A stretch of DNA of 64,000 nucleotides from Ceratobasidium sp. AG-K (Eukaryota; Basidiomycota; Agaricomycetes; Cantharellales; Ceratobasidiaceae), in contig JAWNGF010000014.1 in assembly GCA_037039685.1 (NCBI GenBank), positions 248,001-312,000 of the forward strand, written 5' to 3'. Under the pieces are notes generated by a model. That model saw nothing but the letters and a program-made list of their open reading frames with translations, made no database searches and had not been told where the DNA came from. A program made the translations under genes and the position numbers. Shown piece by piece: positions 11,681 to 24,296 of this stretch (its first letter is position 1; each line of letters begins with the position of its first letter).

Positions 11681-13951
11681 TTATTCATATTTGTAGGTGG
11701 CTTCTAGGATGAGCTGCCGGTGCTTTTCAGACCGTGGCCTTAGCTCAAATTCAAACGGCTTCAGCTCCCTGGTGTTCATATGTAAGTATGCATGTAATAG
11801 GTCAGATTTCGGCCTGACCCACTCACAAAGCAAGTGCATTTCCCGTATCTTCGAGCTTTGGCATAATGTCGTTTCCTTGCATATCCTTCTTCTTTGAGAA
11901 TGTAAACGTGGCCAGGAGCGAGGATATGACGATGAACAACGTAGCCTCGGCAAAATTCAAACCTGGGCATTTCCTAGTGCATTTGATACCGAAGGTTAAG
12001 TTGAGATCAATCCAAGCTGTAGGCCTGCTCACCGTCTTCCCCACCCGAACGCGGGTAGAGGCGGAACATTAGGATCGAGGAACCTATCAGGGTCGAATAC
12101 CTCAGGGTTTTTGTAAACACTTTCATCTCGACTCATTGCCCTATCCAGAGTTATTTAATTTTAAATATGATATGGACTGACTTGGGCACGCCTACCAGTG
12201 ATTTCCGATCCTGAAATTTGGGCAAGTCAGCAGACGGGCCAACTGATAGATAAAGGAAGTACTATAAGAACGCTTCACTTACAAGATAGTACCTTTTTTG
12301 ATTTCATATCCTCGGTAGACATTTTCTTCAGAGGATACATGAGGTGGCCCGCCTATTCGACGAGTAAGTGATGATATTCTGTTTTAATTGGAGGCCTGAC
12401 ATTTACCTGTTGGACCCACAGGCCGCCACCGGAGTACTTCTGTAATCAAATTTCGAACGTATGGTAGTTGTGCCCGGTCCGAAATAGCTGGAAGCCGAGC
12501 ACCCTGGCCTATTAATGCATCGACCTCCGACTGTGCTTTTTCCTGTACATGAGGGTTCAGGACCATAGCAGCGACGAAGTTCATAAGCGCCGTAGAGGTC
12601 TAGAGGAGGATGGTCAGTTATTTTAGGCCAACCATTATAGTGTCCCCTCTTACAGTATCTGTCCCGCCTATTTAGGGTTGATGTACATGTAATTAGTAAG
12701 AGCCTCATGTCTATCGTTATAACGTTTTGTGCATACCGATGTATAGCAGCATTCCAAGTTGTTTTAATCGACTATCCCTTTCATTAGGAGCCAAATCTGA
12801 AACTAGTGCGTGATCTTGGAGCAGTGCACCGAGAATTGAAGGTTCCGGATTGCCTGCCGCCTGTAGATAGTTAGCTTGAAACATAATATTGAAATATTGC
12901 CACGGACGTACAATTTGTGCTTTTGTCCATTCATAGGGATCGTCTAGCGCCTTTTCTTTGCATGCTCGCCAATAGCTAGCCTTGCGCTTCCAACTCATGC
13001 CGGGAAGCCAATCTGGAAGGACAGACAGTGCTGGGATAATATTGACGATATAGTCTGCGTTTTCGTGCATGAGCTTTTGAAGAACCAGAGTAAGTCTGGG
13101 GCCTTACTGGTGTACATCGAAGCGTCGAACAGATTATGCGTAGTCTGCGTGCTCTGAAGAAAGAATTGGTCGTCGGCCCTTTCAAGGCGATAGCCATACG
13201 ATAACTGGAACATCGTTGATGCCATGTCGCTTTATCGAGTCGGGTCATATGTCGGTTGAGCTGACTTCGGGAATAACAATAACAAGATTACTTACAAGAG
13301 GATGTAGTGCTTCACGCGATCGAATGGTTTGGGATCGTTCGACGCGTCGACCAAGCGCGAAAGAAGTAACTTGGTTTCGTCCTCTTGAAGCTTGTCGAAC
13401 TGCCTAGCAGCCCGGGGATTCAGCCAGTTGTTTAGCATTCGCCGATGATGGCGCCAAAGCTCATTATTCCCCTGCATTGAAGGAAATTCGTACCAGTCAA
13501 GCCTACATTGAATGTGTTAGCCAGAAAGACCTTAGCGTTGACTACGTGTACACATACAGAGCGGAATCCTTGACCATCGGTGGGCAGACCCTATCCGAAG
13601 AGATCGCCGAGCGCTTCTCAAGGAGGTCCGAAGCGGCTTGAGCAGAGTTTAGAACCACAATGTCGAGGCCTAGGACTCTTAGATAAATCATATCACCTAT
13701 TGTGTAGCAAGCAATCAGCGGCATGATTATGTGGGTTCGGTCGCGGACTGACTATTGAGCCGTTTACCTAGTTCCGTGTATGCAATATGTTCTTGACCAG
13801 CAGGAATGGAAAGCAAGCTTCCAATAATGGGGAAAGAAGGTGGAGAAGGTGGTTGGCGGGGGTTTTGACCCAGTATTCTGCTCCGGTAATACCATAATAG
13901 CATACAGACCAATAGAGCCAACGCCGCATATATGGAGGTGTGAACAGTCAT
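11681..13951 (-). CDS. Cytochrome P450 monooxygenase (P450-1)
   Basis: ATG 13951 to TAA 11681, about ten introns. The N-terminus has a membrane anchor (YAALALLVCMLLWYY) and a Pro-rich hinge (RQPPSPPSFPIIGSL). The I-helix oxygen-binding motif GGTDTTS is split by an intron near 12600-12660. The ExxR motif is EVLRWRP near 12430, and an MSRDESVYKNPEVFDPDRF segment lies near 12110. The heme-binding loop FGWGRRKCPG is complete but is also split by an intron (12040/11975), with the Cys on the downstream exon. The C-terminus ends ILEATYKYE. This is a typical ER-anchored fungal P450 that would need an NADPH-P450 reductase. The substrate cannot be read from sequence. It resembles the class often annotated as O-methylsterigmatocystin oxidoreductase, a label that says little about chemistry. 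Confidence 0.85.
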
Positions 13952-15270
13952 GCTAGACAGCGTCCTGAATTTCGACTCAGTTGTTAACGTAGTGCGAAAT
14001 ATATCGGGGGTGAATCTTGCAGCTAGTAGTGGGATGGATGGGCTTTTATGGAAAAATCATGTCACGTACGCACATATCTGAGTCAAGCATCTCTTGCCGA
14101 ATGAATAAAAGTTTAATCAATTGCGCTCATCATTTCGCAACGAATCGCCTTCGGCGCTTTGCACAGTGACTTTGTTGTACACAACTCGCATCACATCCAA
14201 TGTTCAGTTATTCGCCAATCGCTCGGATGAAATCCACTTTATCTACCACCAAATCCCTTCCTTCGGTTACTACCGACTCGAGAAGCTGTGGAGTAATCTA
14301 AAAGCAGGTTTATAACGATTAGCGCCGACGACATCTTGTGCAGCAGGCTACAGCGGGTGGAGTATCCCTTTCCTCCGGTAGTAAAATAAAGAAGAATTGA
14401 TTATGAAACTACTTACACGCTATAACTTAATTCCTGTTCGTTTTAGTCTAGACTATCAATGATGACTGTAATCAACAAGTTAACGACATAATGTGTAATT
14501 CTTGATGAGCGCCGTGCACAGCAATGTGCAAAGGACTGTGTTTGTTTGGCTTCTTTAGGGAAACACGTGGTAAGAAAGTTTGGCTGAATGTGTGATAGAA
14601 GTATGAGGTTGGTCCTATTAGAAAGACAGTTTGAAAGCGCTCGGTTGCGACAGAATTCCTGAGAGAGGGAAAGACAGTTCCAATTAAAGGTAATACCCAC
14701 GGTGTTGGGGTAGCCCCTCAATCATTGCCCTACTCAGTCCGACTGAGAGATTCTGTGTTATCAAACCATGTGAGTACAAGGCACATGGCCGATAACAAGT
14801 AGACCAGGATTGTAAAGGGTGTTCACGTCTTTAGGCGTGATTAAATGGAAACACAGCAGAGGAGCCCGAAAAAAGACTTGATCGATTTAAGACATCGATC
14901 CCTCCAAAGTCCTCTTTGAGATCGAGAGTTCAAGGCGGTAAAAACATGATTACGGAGACTTGGGGAAAGAAGGATTTAGTATAAATCTACAAAAGTTACA
15001 TCTGATGGCAAGGATTGATCTATTCGTTCCGTGCGACGATCTTACTCATTTTGGTACCTGATGAGGGGCTAGTTAACCACTTTGCACATCATCTTTTCAT
15101 TAAATCGCGCACGTATGTTCCTCTTCCTCCTTCTCCCCCATGTACGTACACGTAGGCATGCATATATACACTTGGGTTGCTCTCATAATTGAGTTAATAT
15201 ACAAGCAGGGGCTATAGTTGCTAATAAGATGCACGTTTTTTGTAGAGCTATCGATTACCAAACTACTAAT
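13952..15270. other. Intergenic region
   Basis: About 1.3 kb between P450-1 and the decayed P450-2. It should hold the P450-1 promoter. Only short open frames without motifs were seen. Confidence 0.4.
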
Positions 15271-16232
15271 TTACAAATCTCCTTTTCTTGGGCCCTCATT
15301 GACATCAGTCATGTTCGGGACACTATCAAGCACCAGTTGCTTGTGCTTTACAGATTTTGGTGTGAATTCAAATTCAAAAGTTTTGAGTTCCCTGGTGCAC
15401 TTAGTTAATATACCCCCATACCAGAGTCCATCGGCAATCTATTTTTATTCACTGTGCCAGAGCGTTGGCTGCATCCTCGATTACGGGGGCAATCTCGTTT
15501 CCCTGTGCATCTCTCTTCTTTGAGAATGTATACGTGGTGAGCATGGACGAGAGTACAATGAACGGCAACGCCTCGGCGAAATGAATTCCCGCACATCTTC
15601 TAGTAGGCTTAAGTTTTAGTATTGAATGATATAAGTGCAGGGTATCAGCGAGTGACTTGTCGCTTTCCCCACCCAAATCCAGGTAAAACAGGAACATTTG
15701 GATCTAAGAATCTATCAGGATTAAAGGCCTCTGCGTCCTTGTAGACACTCTCGTCTCGGCTGATGGCCCTACACGTATATAAAACCTAAATCCCGTTGGT
15801 TTACTGTCAACACAAGCTTCTTACCAGATATTCCCAACCCTGATGTCGTTATCATCGTCAAAAGAGTTATTAGACTTCATAAATTTTCTCGGCAATCAAT
15901 GTATCAACTGTATGCACATAATAGTCCCCTTCTTAATCTCGTGCCCGTTATAGACGTTGTCTTGAAAGCATACATGCGGCATTCCTCCTGGAATCCAGAA
16001 CATCAAGTTGATGTATTTGAATATAATTAATAGTAATGGTGCCAAGTGACGCACCTGTTGGGACAACGGGACGCCATCTTAGGACTTCGCAAATGAGATT
16101 GCGGATGTAAGCGCAGAAAAAGGTGCGCCGCAAGTTGTGGAGACCGATCCAACGGCACCTGACAAGTAGATTTATGTCATTACGGGTTACCTTTTTGGCA
16201 GGGCAATCGAATAGTGATTTCTGGCATCTCAC
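15271..16232 (-). pseudogene. P450-2, truncated and decayed relative of P450-1
   Basis: The C-terminal third of a P450 closely related to P450-1. Recognisable pieces are YIRNLICEVLRWRPVVPT (ExxR region) near 16090, a GGMPHVCFQDNVYNGHEI segment near 15960, ISRDESVYKDAEAFNPDRF near 15740, FGWGKR near 15670, RRCAGIHFAEA near 15590 and a tail ending GPRKGDL at 15271. Upstream of 16150 the frame breaks, and no N-terminal half is found within the next 1.8 kb. At the intron inside the heme loop, the position that is a GT donor in P450-1 reads AC (acaagt) here, so the heme-loop exons would not splice normally. The heme-ligand Cys codon itself survives. Most likely a remnant of a tandem duplicate. Confidence 0.7.
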
Positions 16233-18053
16233 CTACGAATTCATTCACTAACCAATAAAAACGTTTCACAGCCCACATCTCTAATATATCATCGCCTATT
16301 CATGCCCGGTAGAGGTGACGAGGGACGCTTGGAGGTGGCAAATCCTGAAGCTGGCGTACCAGGATGTAGGTGTTGTCACACCCCCTTGCACTATAAATGC
16401 CATCGCACCATTTACATCAGGCAATCATTGTTTTATTCATTAATCACAAGTACATCATTGAGACCTCCTGCTATGTTGTGTCCTCACATATTTTTGTTTA
16501 TGTATGCGGGTACGTGAGGTTGGTGTGGATCGATGTAGCCAAGCTGGATCCCTCACTCAGTGATCTCCATCCGGCACACGCTTGGTTTCAAGCTAACCGT
16601 GTCTTTGCGCAATGGTTTCAGTCGGTTGTTGATGCTGCTCGGACTATGGACTGAACTAAAACTCGAAACTATGTAGTTCTTACAGCCTGACCCTCGTATC
16701 TCTGTGGAGGCCTCGTATAGGGGTATATTATAGCCATATCGCAAGAGTTGGGGATCGCGGCTGATATCATAGTTTTGGTAGCTTGCTTCACCACCTGGAT
16801 CATTTGCCCAGAGAGCTTGCAATTCATTTTACCCCACTTGCGCCAATATCCGTTCAAACAAGGTGATAGGGCTAATACACCGTGGGGCTAAACTCAGATT
16901 GGTGCCATATCGCGTCCGTCCCCGTTCTCGCCGTCCGTGCACAGGTTATCCGAGTCTATGCTCTTGTCGCTACAAGGTGACCACAGATGGTGCAGATAAG
17001 GTTCAACGCCATTTGGAGAGTCCGCACAGGGACAGCATGTCGAGCGCGGAATTGCAGCGGGTGATACACGCCCAAAGTTGGGTCCATGCTTGTATATCCT
17101 ACAAGATACAAATCAAATCATGCTCATCCGAAAGTAGTTTGATCACCCCACGACATTCAGCCCGTCTCGGTAAGTATCCATGACAGGGGGCGGCGAATAG
17201 GTATGTCGGATCGGGCCGGTAAGTGATAGGTATACTTTCATGTCACCGGTAAATAGCCGCTAGGAAGGCTGTGCTAATCGAAACACTATTGCCAATAAAA
17301 ATGAAACTCTGCTTGTGGGATTAACATGTGCCCATACACGAGTTGTACCTTTCATCAACCTAATTAATCCACTTGCAAGGTGTTTGTAGGGTGTCCAAGT
17401 CAATGACTTGCCACGATCCCACCGGCTATCGCCGTTTACCACAATTATGGTACATTCAGCTACCATACGTGTACTCTTTTACAAACCTACCTACAAAAAT
17501 CTATCTCCCGAAAAGCCCGGTTGGCTTAAGGTGAAATTCGTGAACTCAGAGCGCTAGTTGGTTTTTGGCGCCGTAGCTCTTCCTGGCGCTCATCTCCGTT
17601 GGCCCTTGTAGTTGGCCCGGTTTAGCGCCGATGAGCGCTCTACTACACGCCGTGAATTGCACCAATGCGGTGATTATTCAATAGAATATTGGAACACTGC
17701 TATTCAGTGCTTCACAAAGAAAGCACGACGCGATCTCGTTTGTGGGTAGTTGGCGGAGTAAGGGCGCTGTCAAACGAAGTTCTCGAGGAGATCATGTATC
17801 GCCGAGTGACTAGATAGCATACAAACTCAATGTAAACCAAGACGGTGGTTCTGATTTATGCTCCAAAAAGCGGAGGATTGTGAAATAAGTGTAGAGATGT
17901 GCAATGTCGTAAAGTTACGACCGATGCCGTCGGCTGTCAGAGACTATTAGGCCCCCGAGATATTTAAGTCACCGCCGTATTCACTAGATTTCTCATCCTC
18001 TCTTCTTCCATACTTGATCATTCCTCACTACCAAACACAAATTTATCGTTATC
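16233..18053. other. Intergenic region upstream of the terpene synthase
   Basis: About 1.8 kb. Open frames at 16397-16654 (plus) and 16553-16822 (minus) overlap each other and show no known domain; they may be remnants of a lost gene. The last 100 bp look like a promoter. Confidence 0.35.
17961..17968 (+). promoter_or_regulatory. Possible TATA-like element of the terpene synthase gene
   Basis: TATTTAAG lies 93 bp before the ATG at 18054 and is followed by a pyrimidine-rich stretch (ctcatcctctcttcttcc), the usual look of a fungal promoter and start region. Position and composition only. Confidence 0.35.
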
Positions 18054-19472
18054 ATGACTGAGTACTCGCAGCTCAATCTCATCGACCGCTCGACCTTCCC
18101 CTCCCAAGTGCGGTTGCCCGATATTGCGGGTTACACCGGGAGCTTTTTCTCCCTGAAGACCAACCCTCACTGGCAGCAAGTCGAAGCCGAGTCATATGCT
18201 TGGTTTGATAGCTATGGTACGCAACAACCCTATCTCATAAACCTGGCTGACATATGCGCATATACCTCAGGTATCTACTCTGGAATCAAGCGCCAGAAGT
18301 ACTTTGATAGCGCCTTCGGACTTATGGGTGCTTTAGCGTTTGCAGACGCTGATCTGGAGCGCCTACGTCCATCCATGGACTTTGTTCTCTGGCTATTTGC
18401 GGTGGGTGCTAGTGCTTGTTGCGAGCTTGTAGCCAATGCTAAACCTGCGACCCAGTTCGACAACCTGACGGACGAGAGCGAGCTCTGCAATGACGCCGAA
18501 GCCGTAGGACAAATCGTTGAAGTTGCCATGAAAACGCTACGCGACCCGGAGGCCCCTGTACCAGATATCAAGATTGTCGCATGCCTTCAAAGGTGCGTGC
18601 TGTCACTTGCGTCATGTATGGTACTTTGCTGACATCCAAGGACCTTTGTGCAGCTTCGTCAACCGCATGCGTCCAAAAGCAAGCCCGGCGGCGATTCAGC
18701 GCCTTGTTGAAGCTACCGATCTATACACCCGCGCGAGCCTGCAGCAAACTGCCAACCGATCGGTCGATGTGGTGCCGACAGTTGATGAGTTTATCCAGTT
18801 ACGACGAGATACATCTGCGGTGAAGCTGGCATATCGTGAGTAGCTTTGGGTCCAATGGTGGTCTTATTGAGGTGCTGAACCCTGATTGGCATTTACGTAG
18901 CGATCATCGAGTACTCCCTTGACCTAGACTTGCCAGCAGAAGTACACTCTGACCCCATGATGGTGGAGCTGAAGGAAGCCGGCAACGACCTCTTGACATG
19001 GGCAAACGACGTCTATTCGTTCCCGGTGAGTAGGTTAATATAGTGGCGTGTCTCATAATCTTACCAATTACTTTGCCTACTTAGCCTGAGCTAGCACGGG
19101 GCGATACCCAGAACTTGGTGTTCATCGCGATGTGGGACAAAGGCCTCGACCTTGAAGGTGCCATCGACTATGTGAACCAGCTTATCCACACTCGGATGGA
19201 GGAATACCAGAAGGCGAAAGCACAGTTGCGTTCGTTTGGTCCTAAGCTAGACGCACAGATCGCACAGTATATCCAAGGAATTGAGTACTGTGTCCAAGGC
19301 TCGATTGACTGGACGTTCATGACACCTCGTAAGTGCCTCAGCCCCACGTTCGGAACCGTATACTAATGCGGTGGTAGGTTACTTTGGTGCGGATGCAAAT
19401 AAAGTAAGGGAGACAGGTGTGGTTGATATTGTGACACCCCGAAGCGTCCAGACTCTCGCCACAGAGGCATAG
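18054..19472 (+). CDS. Sesquiterpene-synthase-like protein lacking the Asp-rich motif
   Basis: Exons 18054-18592, 18654-18835, 18901-19025, 19085-19328 and 19378-19472 give 394 residues. The class I terpene synthase fold is indicated by the NSE metal motif NDVYSFPPE (split by the third intron; it fits NDxxSxxxE) and the C-terminal RYFG, the Arg-Tyr pair that contacts pyrophosphate. The helix that normally carries DDxxD or DExxD, after a (M/C)DFxxWLF stretch, here reads LWLFAVGASACCEL at about residues 120-133, so both acidic positions are gone. Relatives cyclise farnesyl diphosphate in the cytosol. With half of the Mg-binding site missing, this protein may be inactive, altered in chemistry or non-enzymatic. 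The reading frame is otherwise clean. Flanking P450s suggest a metabolite cluster, which is inference. Confidence 0.8.
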
Positions 19473-19771
19473 GCCACGTTTGATGTCATGGAGAGCTGTC
19501 CAAGTTGTATTGCAAATGAATGAATCTTACCTTCTCGGGAAATTTTAATGAATTGGGTATCTTCGTGTCGAGAGCCTTTGTGATTGTAAGCTAAGCGTTA
19601 GCCATATCGTCTGAGAGTCTTGTTTGGCTAAGCTGGGGGTAGTGAATCATGTGTCTCAGTTTGTCCGGGACTCATCACGTGACATATATGACCAAATATT
19701 TTATTCACGCGTTTTTTGTTTGTTTCTGGTCTCGACCCTCGGTGCCACCTGATCTCCGCTCGGTCTCTCAT

Positions 19772-22072
19772 ATGCCTCCACGACGAAGTATTTCTGTGTC
19801 TGTTGAGCTACCTCTGCCTCCGACACCTAAGAAACAAAATAATGCCAAACCCTCGCCATCAAAGGCGAAAGACCAGGGGATGCCACCGCCAGGGAAGAAG
19901 AGGAAGAGGACACACGTGAGGGACGAAGACGAGGCAAGTCAATGCTTGGAGTTATAGTGCTTTAATGGACTTATTAACTCGGATTTTTATCCATATAGCC
20001 ACCAACCAACAAAGCACGAGAGTCGTCTCGTCCACCTGTGTCGGCCGCAAGCGCGCGAGAACCGTCGGTACCCCGTTCTACGCGGGCAGGTTCTATTGCA
20101 GGCTCCACTCGAGCGCCATCTGTACCTCGCTCGACGCGGGCCCCATCTGTGGCGCGTTCTACTCGAGCTGCTTCGGTAGCGCGCTCAGCTCGGGCGTCTT
20201 CTGTTCCACGCTCGCGTGCTGGTTCAGCGCCTCGTTCTCCTCGTACACCTCGGAGGCTGCCTCAGCTCCCACCCGTCAAGAAACCAACATTCAACCCTCT
20301 TCCTACTTCCCGCGCCCCGACACGTCCAGCGATGCAATTATTTGTGTTTGGAAACGGGGACATGGGCCAATTCGGACTTGGAACCGGTATGCGGATCCGT
20401 TTATTACCGAAGAAAGAGCCAAACTTACCAGAGTCGATGCTTTAGGCGCACTCGGAGATATATCTCGTCCTCGTCAACATGTTTGGTTCAAGGAAGCCGT
20501 CGAGGCTGGATTATTGGGAACCGGGCCTGGAGCGGGTATAGACGCCCTTTGTGCCGGAGGAATGCATACGTTGGTTGCCGACGAAATGGGAAGGGTTAGT
20601 AGCCATTGTCAATGAATTATGTCAAGCCCAAACTCATTGTTAATTTCTAGGTCTGGTCATGGGTATGTCCAACCGCAACGTGTACAAAGAAACAGCCTAA
20701 TGGTTCGGGTATCTAGGGTATCAACGACAATGCTGCACTTGGCCGCCCGACGGTCAACGTAGCTCATCCTGAAAAGCCAAATGAGATTGTCGAGGCGGAA
20801 GTATTGGAGACAGAGCCAATGGTTGTCAAGGTTAGCACCGCAATTTCAGCACAAAGTAGATCTGACCACTAAAAATGACCATATAGGCGCTGGTAGACGA
20901 GGACTTTAGGGCTGTAGACGTCTGTGCCGGAGACTCGATCAGTGTGGCGCTCGGAGAAGGGGGCGCCCTTCGAGTTTGGGGAAGTTTTAGGGTACGTAAC
21001 TAGAGTGGTGCGCCGAGTCCGCTCAATATCCTAGGTAGACATTTTTCGGAGGAAACTAACAACTCATTAGTCTTCAGATGGCCTACTCGGTTTCTCGGCA
21101 AACGCGCCACGCGTGACCCAAATTCTCCCAACCCTACCCCCTAAACTCGTCTCGGAACGATTCTCCCAGGTCACCTGCGGAACCGACCACGTACTTGCCC
21201 TCACCTCGAAAGGTGTAATTGTAGCCTGGGGCAACGGTCAACAAGCCCAACTCGGACGTCGGATCATCGAGCGACGAAAAGTCAACGGACTCGTTCCCCA
21301 TCGGCTAGCGCTTCGAAAAGTCAAGATTGTGGGGAGCGGGAGTTATCATTCGTTTGCGGTGGACGTCAAGGGCGAGGTCTATGCCTGGGGTCTCAACTCG
21401 ATGCGGCAGTGTGGGACTGGGCTCGACGAGGACGTGGTTACGCAGCCTACGCTTGTACCCTCGCTCAGTCCGTCTAAACTTGGATCGGGCCGACGCGTGG
21501 TGGCGATTGCTGGAGGCGAACATCATACCATCTTCCTCATTTCGGACGGGACGGTTTACGCTTGTGGTCGGTGTGACGGATTCGAGCTCGGGCTGGGCCC
21601 AGACCATCCAGCGATGAAGGATCTCAAGGAACGAAAAGCCTCGGGCAAGAAGGACGCCGAAGAAGAATGGGTCAAGAATGGCGGAACGCTCGAAGAGATG
21701 CCTCCATACATCGTCGACGAATACGTGTCCGAACCCGTGCAGGTCTTCTTCCCACTCCCGCCTGGATCGTCCGTGGCCTCGGACCCATCGGACCCAGACG
21801 GTCCGCCAGTGTACGGCGACGAGACGACCAAAATAGCGGCTATTTCATCAGGGACTAGGCATAACCTCGCCGTCTCGACTACTGGATACGCCTATTCCTG
21901 GGGATATGGGAACCAGTGTCAGCTCGGATTGGGCCCAGACGTGGAGGAACAGAGTGTACCTAAGCGTGTTAGGTGGAAGGGAGGGGATGCGTGGAAAGTT
22001 GTCAAGGCTGCGGCTGGAGGGCAACATTGTTTGCTGGCTTGTGTGCCTAGGGAGGGCGAGGAGAGTTCATAA
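19772..22072 (+). CDS. RCC1-repeat protein, probable Ran guanine-exchange factor
   Basis: Starts MPPRRSISVSVELPLPPTP at 19772 and ends TAA 22072. The N-terminus is basic with a KKRKR nuclear-localisation motif. It is followed, at 20050-20250, by a tandem Arg/Ser/Ala repeat built on RSTRAPSV-like units. From 20330 the RCC1 propeller begins (FVFGNGDMGQFGLG) and continues with WSWGINDNAALGR, LRVWGSFRSSDGLLGF, VIAWGNGQQAQLGR, EVYAWGLNSMRQCG, VYACGRCDGFELGLG and AYSWGYGNQCQLGLG, giving seven repeats. RCC1/Pim1 proteins load GTP on Ran at chromatin. The first intron appears to be GC-AG (donor gcaagt at 19933); the intron 20387-20445 is GT-AG. Repeat 5 carries a charged insert at 21610-21830. Ran-GEF identity versus another RCC1 protein is not certain. 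Confidence 0.8.
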
Positions 22073-22233
22073 GCATACCGTTGTAACTGTTACGGGATTT
22101 TGGATATAGCACATTAATACAGTGAGTGTTTGGTTATATTGACAGCTTTGCCTGATGCTGGCGCATCTTTCAGCAGATTGTATGTTTGATTAGGCACATA
22201 ATGAAACATTATCAGCTATCTTTCCGTACCCCT

Positions 22234-24296
22234 TCAACCTGAGATATGTCGGCGCCTGACCGCGACCTCGCACGACGTCGTCTCCCGAGTAAAGTTCTCG
22301 TCAACGATCAACTAAAGGCGATGGGTTTAATAGAGGACTACATTTTGCACCGACGGAGGACTAACCTTTGTGGTTGGCAGAGCTTCGAAGCTATACCGAC
22401 GGAAGAGGGTACCCGCAATCAACAGCAAGTCCATCTGCGCAAGATTACGACCGAGGCAAGCCCTATACGTTGAGGAAGCATGAACCACATGGTTTTGTTA
22501 ATCTAAACCCTGACTTACCTTGGTCCGATAGAGTATGGCACGAAATACTTGTTCAGTTCATTCGACTTGTCCTCCAGCCACCGCTCCGGCCGAAACTCTC
22601 CTGCGTCTGGGCCCCATACCCTTGACCGATTAGTTACAAACGACGGTACACTGACAACACTTCCGGTATTGAAAATCTCGCCGGCGAAAGTGAATGTCTT
22701 GCCGGGTGGGACAACTCGCGGAAGTCCGTTGCCAACAGTAGAGTGGAGGCGATGCGCTTCCTTGATACAGGCGTTGAGGTAAGGCAAGTTTTTGACTTGT
22801 GCGTATTCGACGGTCGCGATGCTATCATCGCCCGAAGATTGGATTGGGGCGTGTTCGTCGAGCTCAGCTTGAAGTCGACGTTGGAGGTGTGGGTTGGTGG
22901 CGAGATGGTAACATAGGGCGCTCATCGTACTGTCCAACACGGAGAGCAGTAATCATGGTGAGTAAATGAGCTATGCAAGTAACAAATGCACTTACTGGCT
23001 AGTAGTATCGGCACCTGCGACAACCATTATCAAAGCCTCTGCGATGAGCTCCATCTTCGTCAATGGTGACCCATCTTCTTTTCTTACTTCTAACCACTTA
23101 TCCAACACATCCACATCCCGCTTCTCACTCTCTCCGCCCTCCAACATCCTCTCTTGCTTGGCGTCGATCCCAGTAACCGTCACCCGAAACAGGTTGATCC
23201 GGCCCAACACCCCAGGGATGTGCCAAGGAAGGAGTTGTAAAGGCTTATACATCCAAGAAGGATAAGCGGCCACAGATATTATCGTCTTTCCGCTGTCTGC
23301 TATCGCGCGGGCTATTGGCGTTGTAGTCGGACCAAAAAGGCCGGCTATGGGTGTCGCATCCTTTTGTGCTTCAATCATCCCAAAAGGAGAGCCGAGCGCG
23401 AGGTCACTGATAATATCGAATGAGAGGTATAGAAACTCTAGAAGGTGAGTTCGTCGATTCAATATTCCGCGATAGCTTGGTGGATAACATACGAGGACAA
23501 CAGTTGATGACTGCCTTGCCGTCTTTCGCAACCCAGTTGAATCCTGAGGCACCTTGAAGCGCCTCTTTACAGCGGAGGTCTAGCTGGGCGCATACTTTCT
23601 GAATATGACGTCGCACACGAGGCTCGAAGCCGAGCACGCTTTGCTGGCTAAATATATTTGCCACCCGCTTGCGCTTTCCTGCGCATACAGCGCCATGAGT
23701 ACCCGAACGCGTACCAGAAATCCGAAAGACTTACTCGCGTGTTCTGCTTTATCCTGTACAGTGAATATACCCGGTTCTGCAGCGTCAAACGCCGTGTAGA
23801 AGTCTGACTTGAGAAGACCGCTTTCATGGCCATACACGGCCTAATTTGTATTTCCATCAATCCGCGAGGCCCAGGTAATCAAAAGTGCCAGCACTTACCT
23901 CTAAAGCATCCGGGTCTGCAATGCTGATATGGTCTGGCCCGATTCGCACAAAAGTACCTGCGTTAATAGTCGGTACGTGGGAGTTTAATATCAGTCTGGG
24001 ATCCAGGTCAATCCGGATATCCGCCCACCGTATTGCTCATGAATTTCTTTCATAATTTCACTCTGGCGTCCAGTTCCTGTAAGTCTCGATGCCCACCAGC
24101 CGGTAAAGGCAGCGAGCCATGGGCCCGAGAACCGGCGCCTGTAATCGTGCGGGTCACGCAAGTAAGGAACTAAGTAGTACGCAACCTAGTAGGCCTTGGT
24201 TAGGTATCCCGACGCTTTAAGTAGAGCAGCATCACCAACCAAAAAAGTTCCGAAGGCTATCGAGTAATGGGTGGGTCTAACTACCTCGGTGAACAT
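22234..24296 (-). CDS. Cytochrome P450 monooxygenase (P450-3)
   Basis: ATG 24296 to TGA 22234. First exons are 24296-24240, 24185-24029 and 23957-23899; all phases agree. Visible order: PYLRDPHDYRRRFSGPWLAA, VRIGPDHISIADPDALE, KAEHASK, QLDLRCKEALQ, a helix-rich middle, the I-helix AGADTTS, ExxR as KEAHRLHS near 22740, GPDAGEFRPERWL near 22600 and the heme loop YSIGPRACLGRNLAQ (split by an intron near 22515-22470). The C-terminus ends RRRHISG. It is of the group often called benzoate 4-monooxygenase-like. There is no long N-terminal membrane anchor at this start, so an upstream exon is possible. It is a sister of P450-4, with the same exon pattern. Confidence 0.8.

Noticed and set aside
20387..20412. 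A 26-nt intron in the RCC1 gene
   Set aside because: A normal 59-nt GT-AG intron (20387-20445) gives a better match to the RCC1 repeat and keeps the frame.
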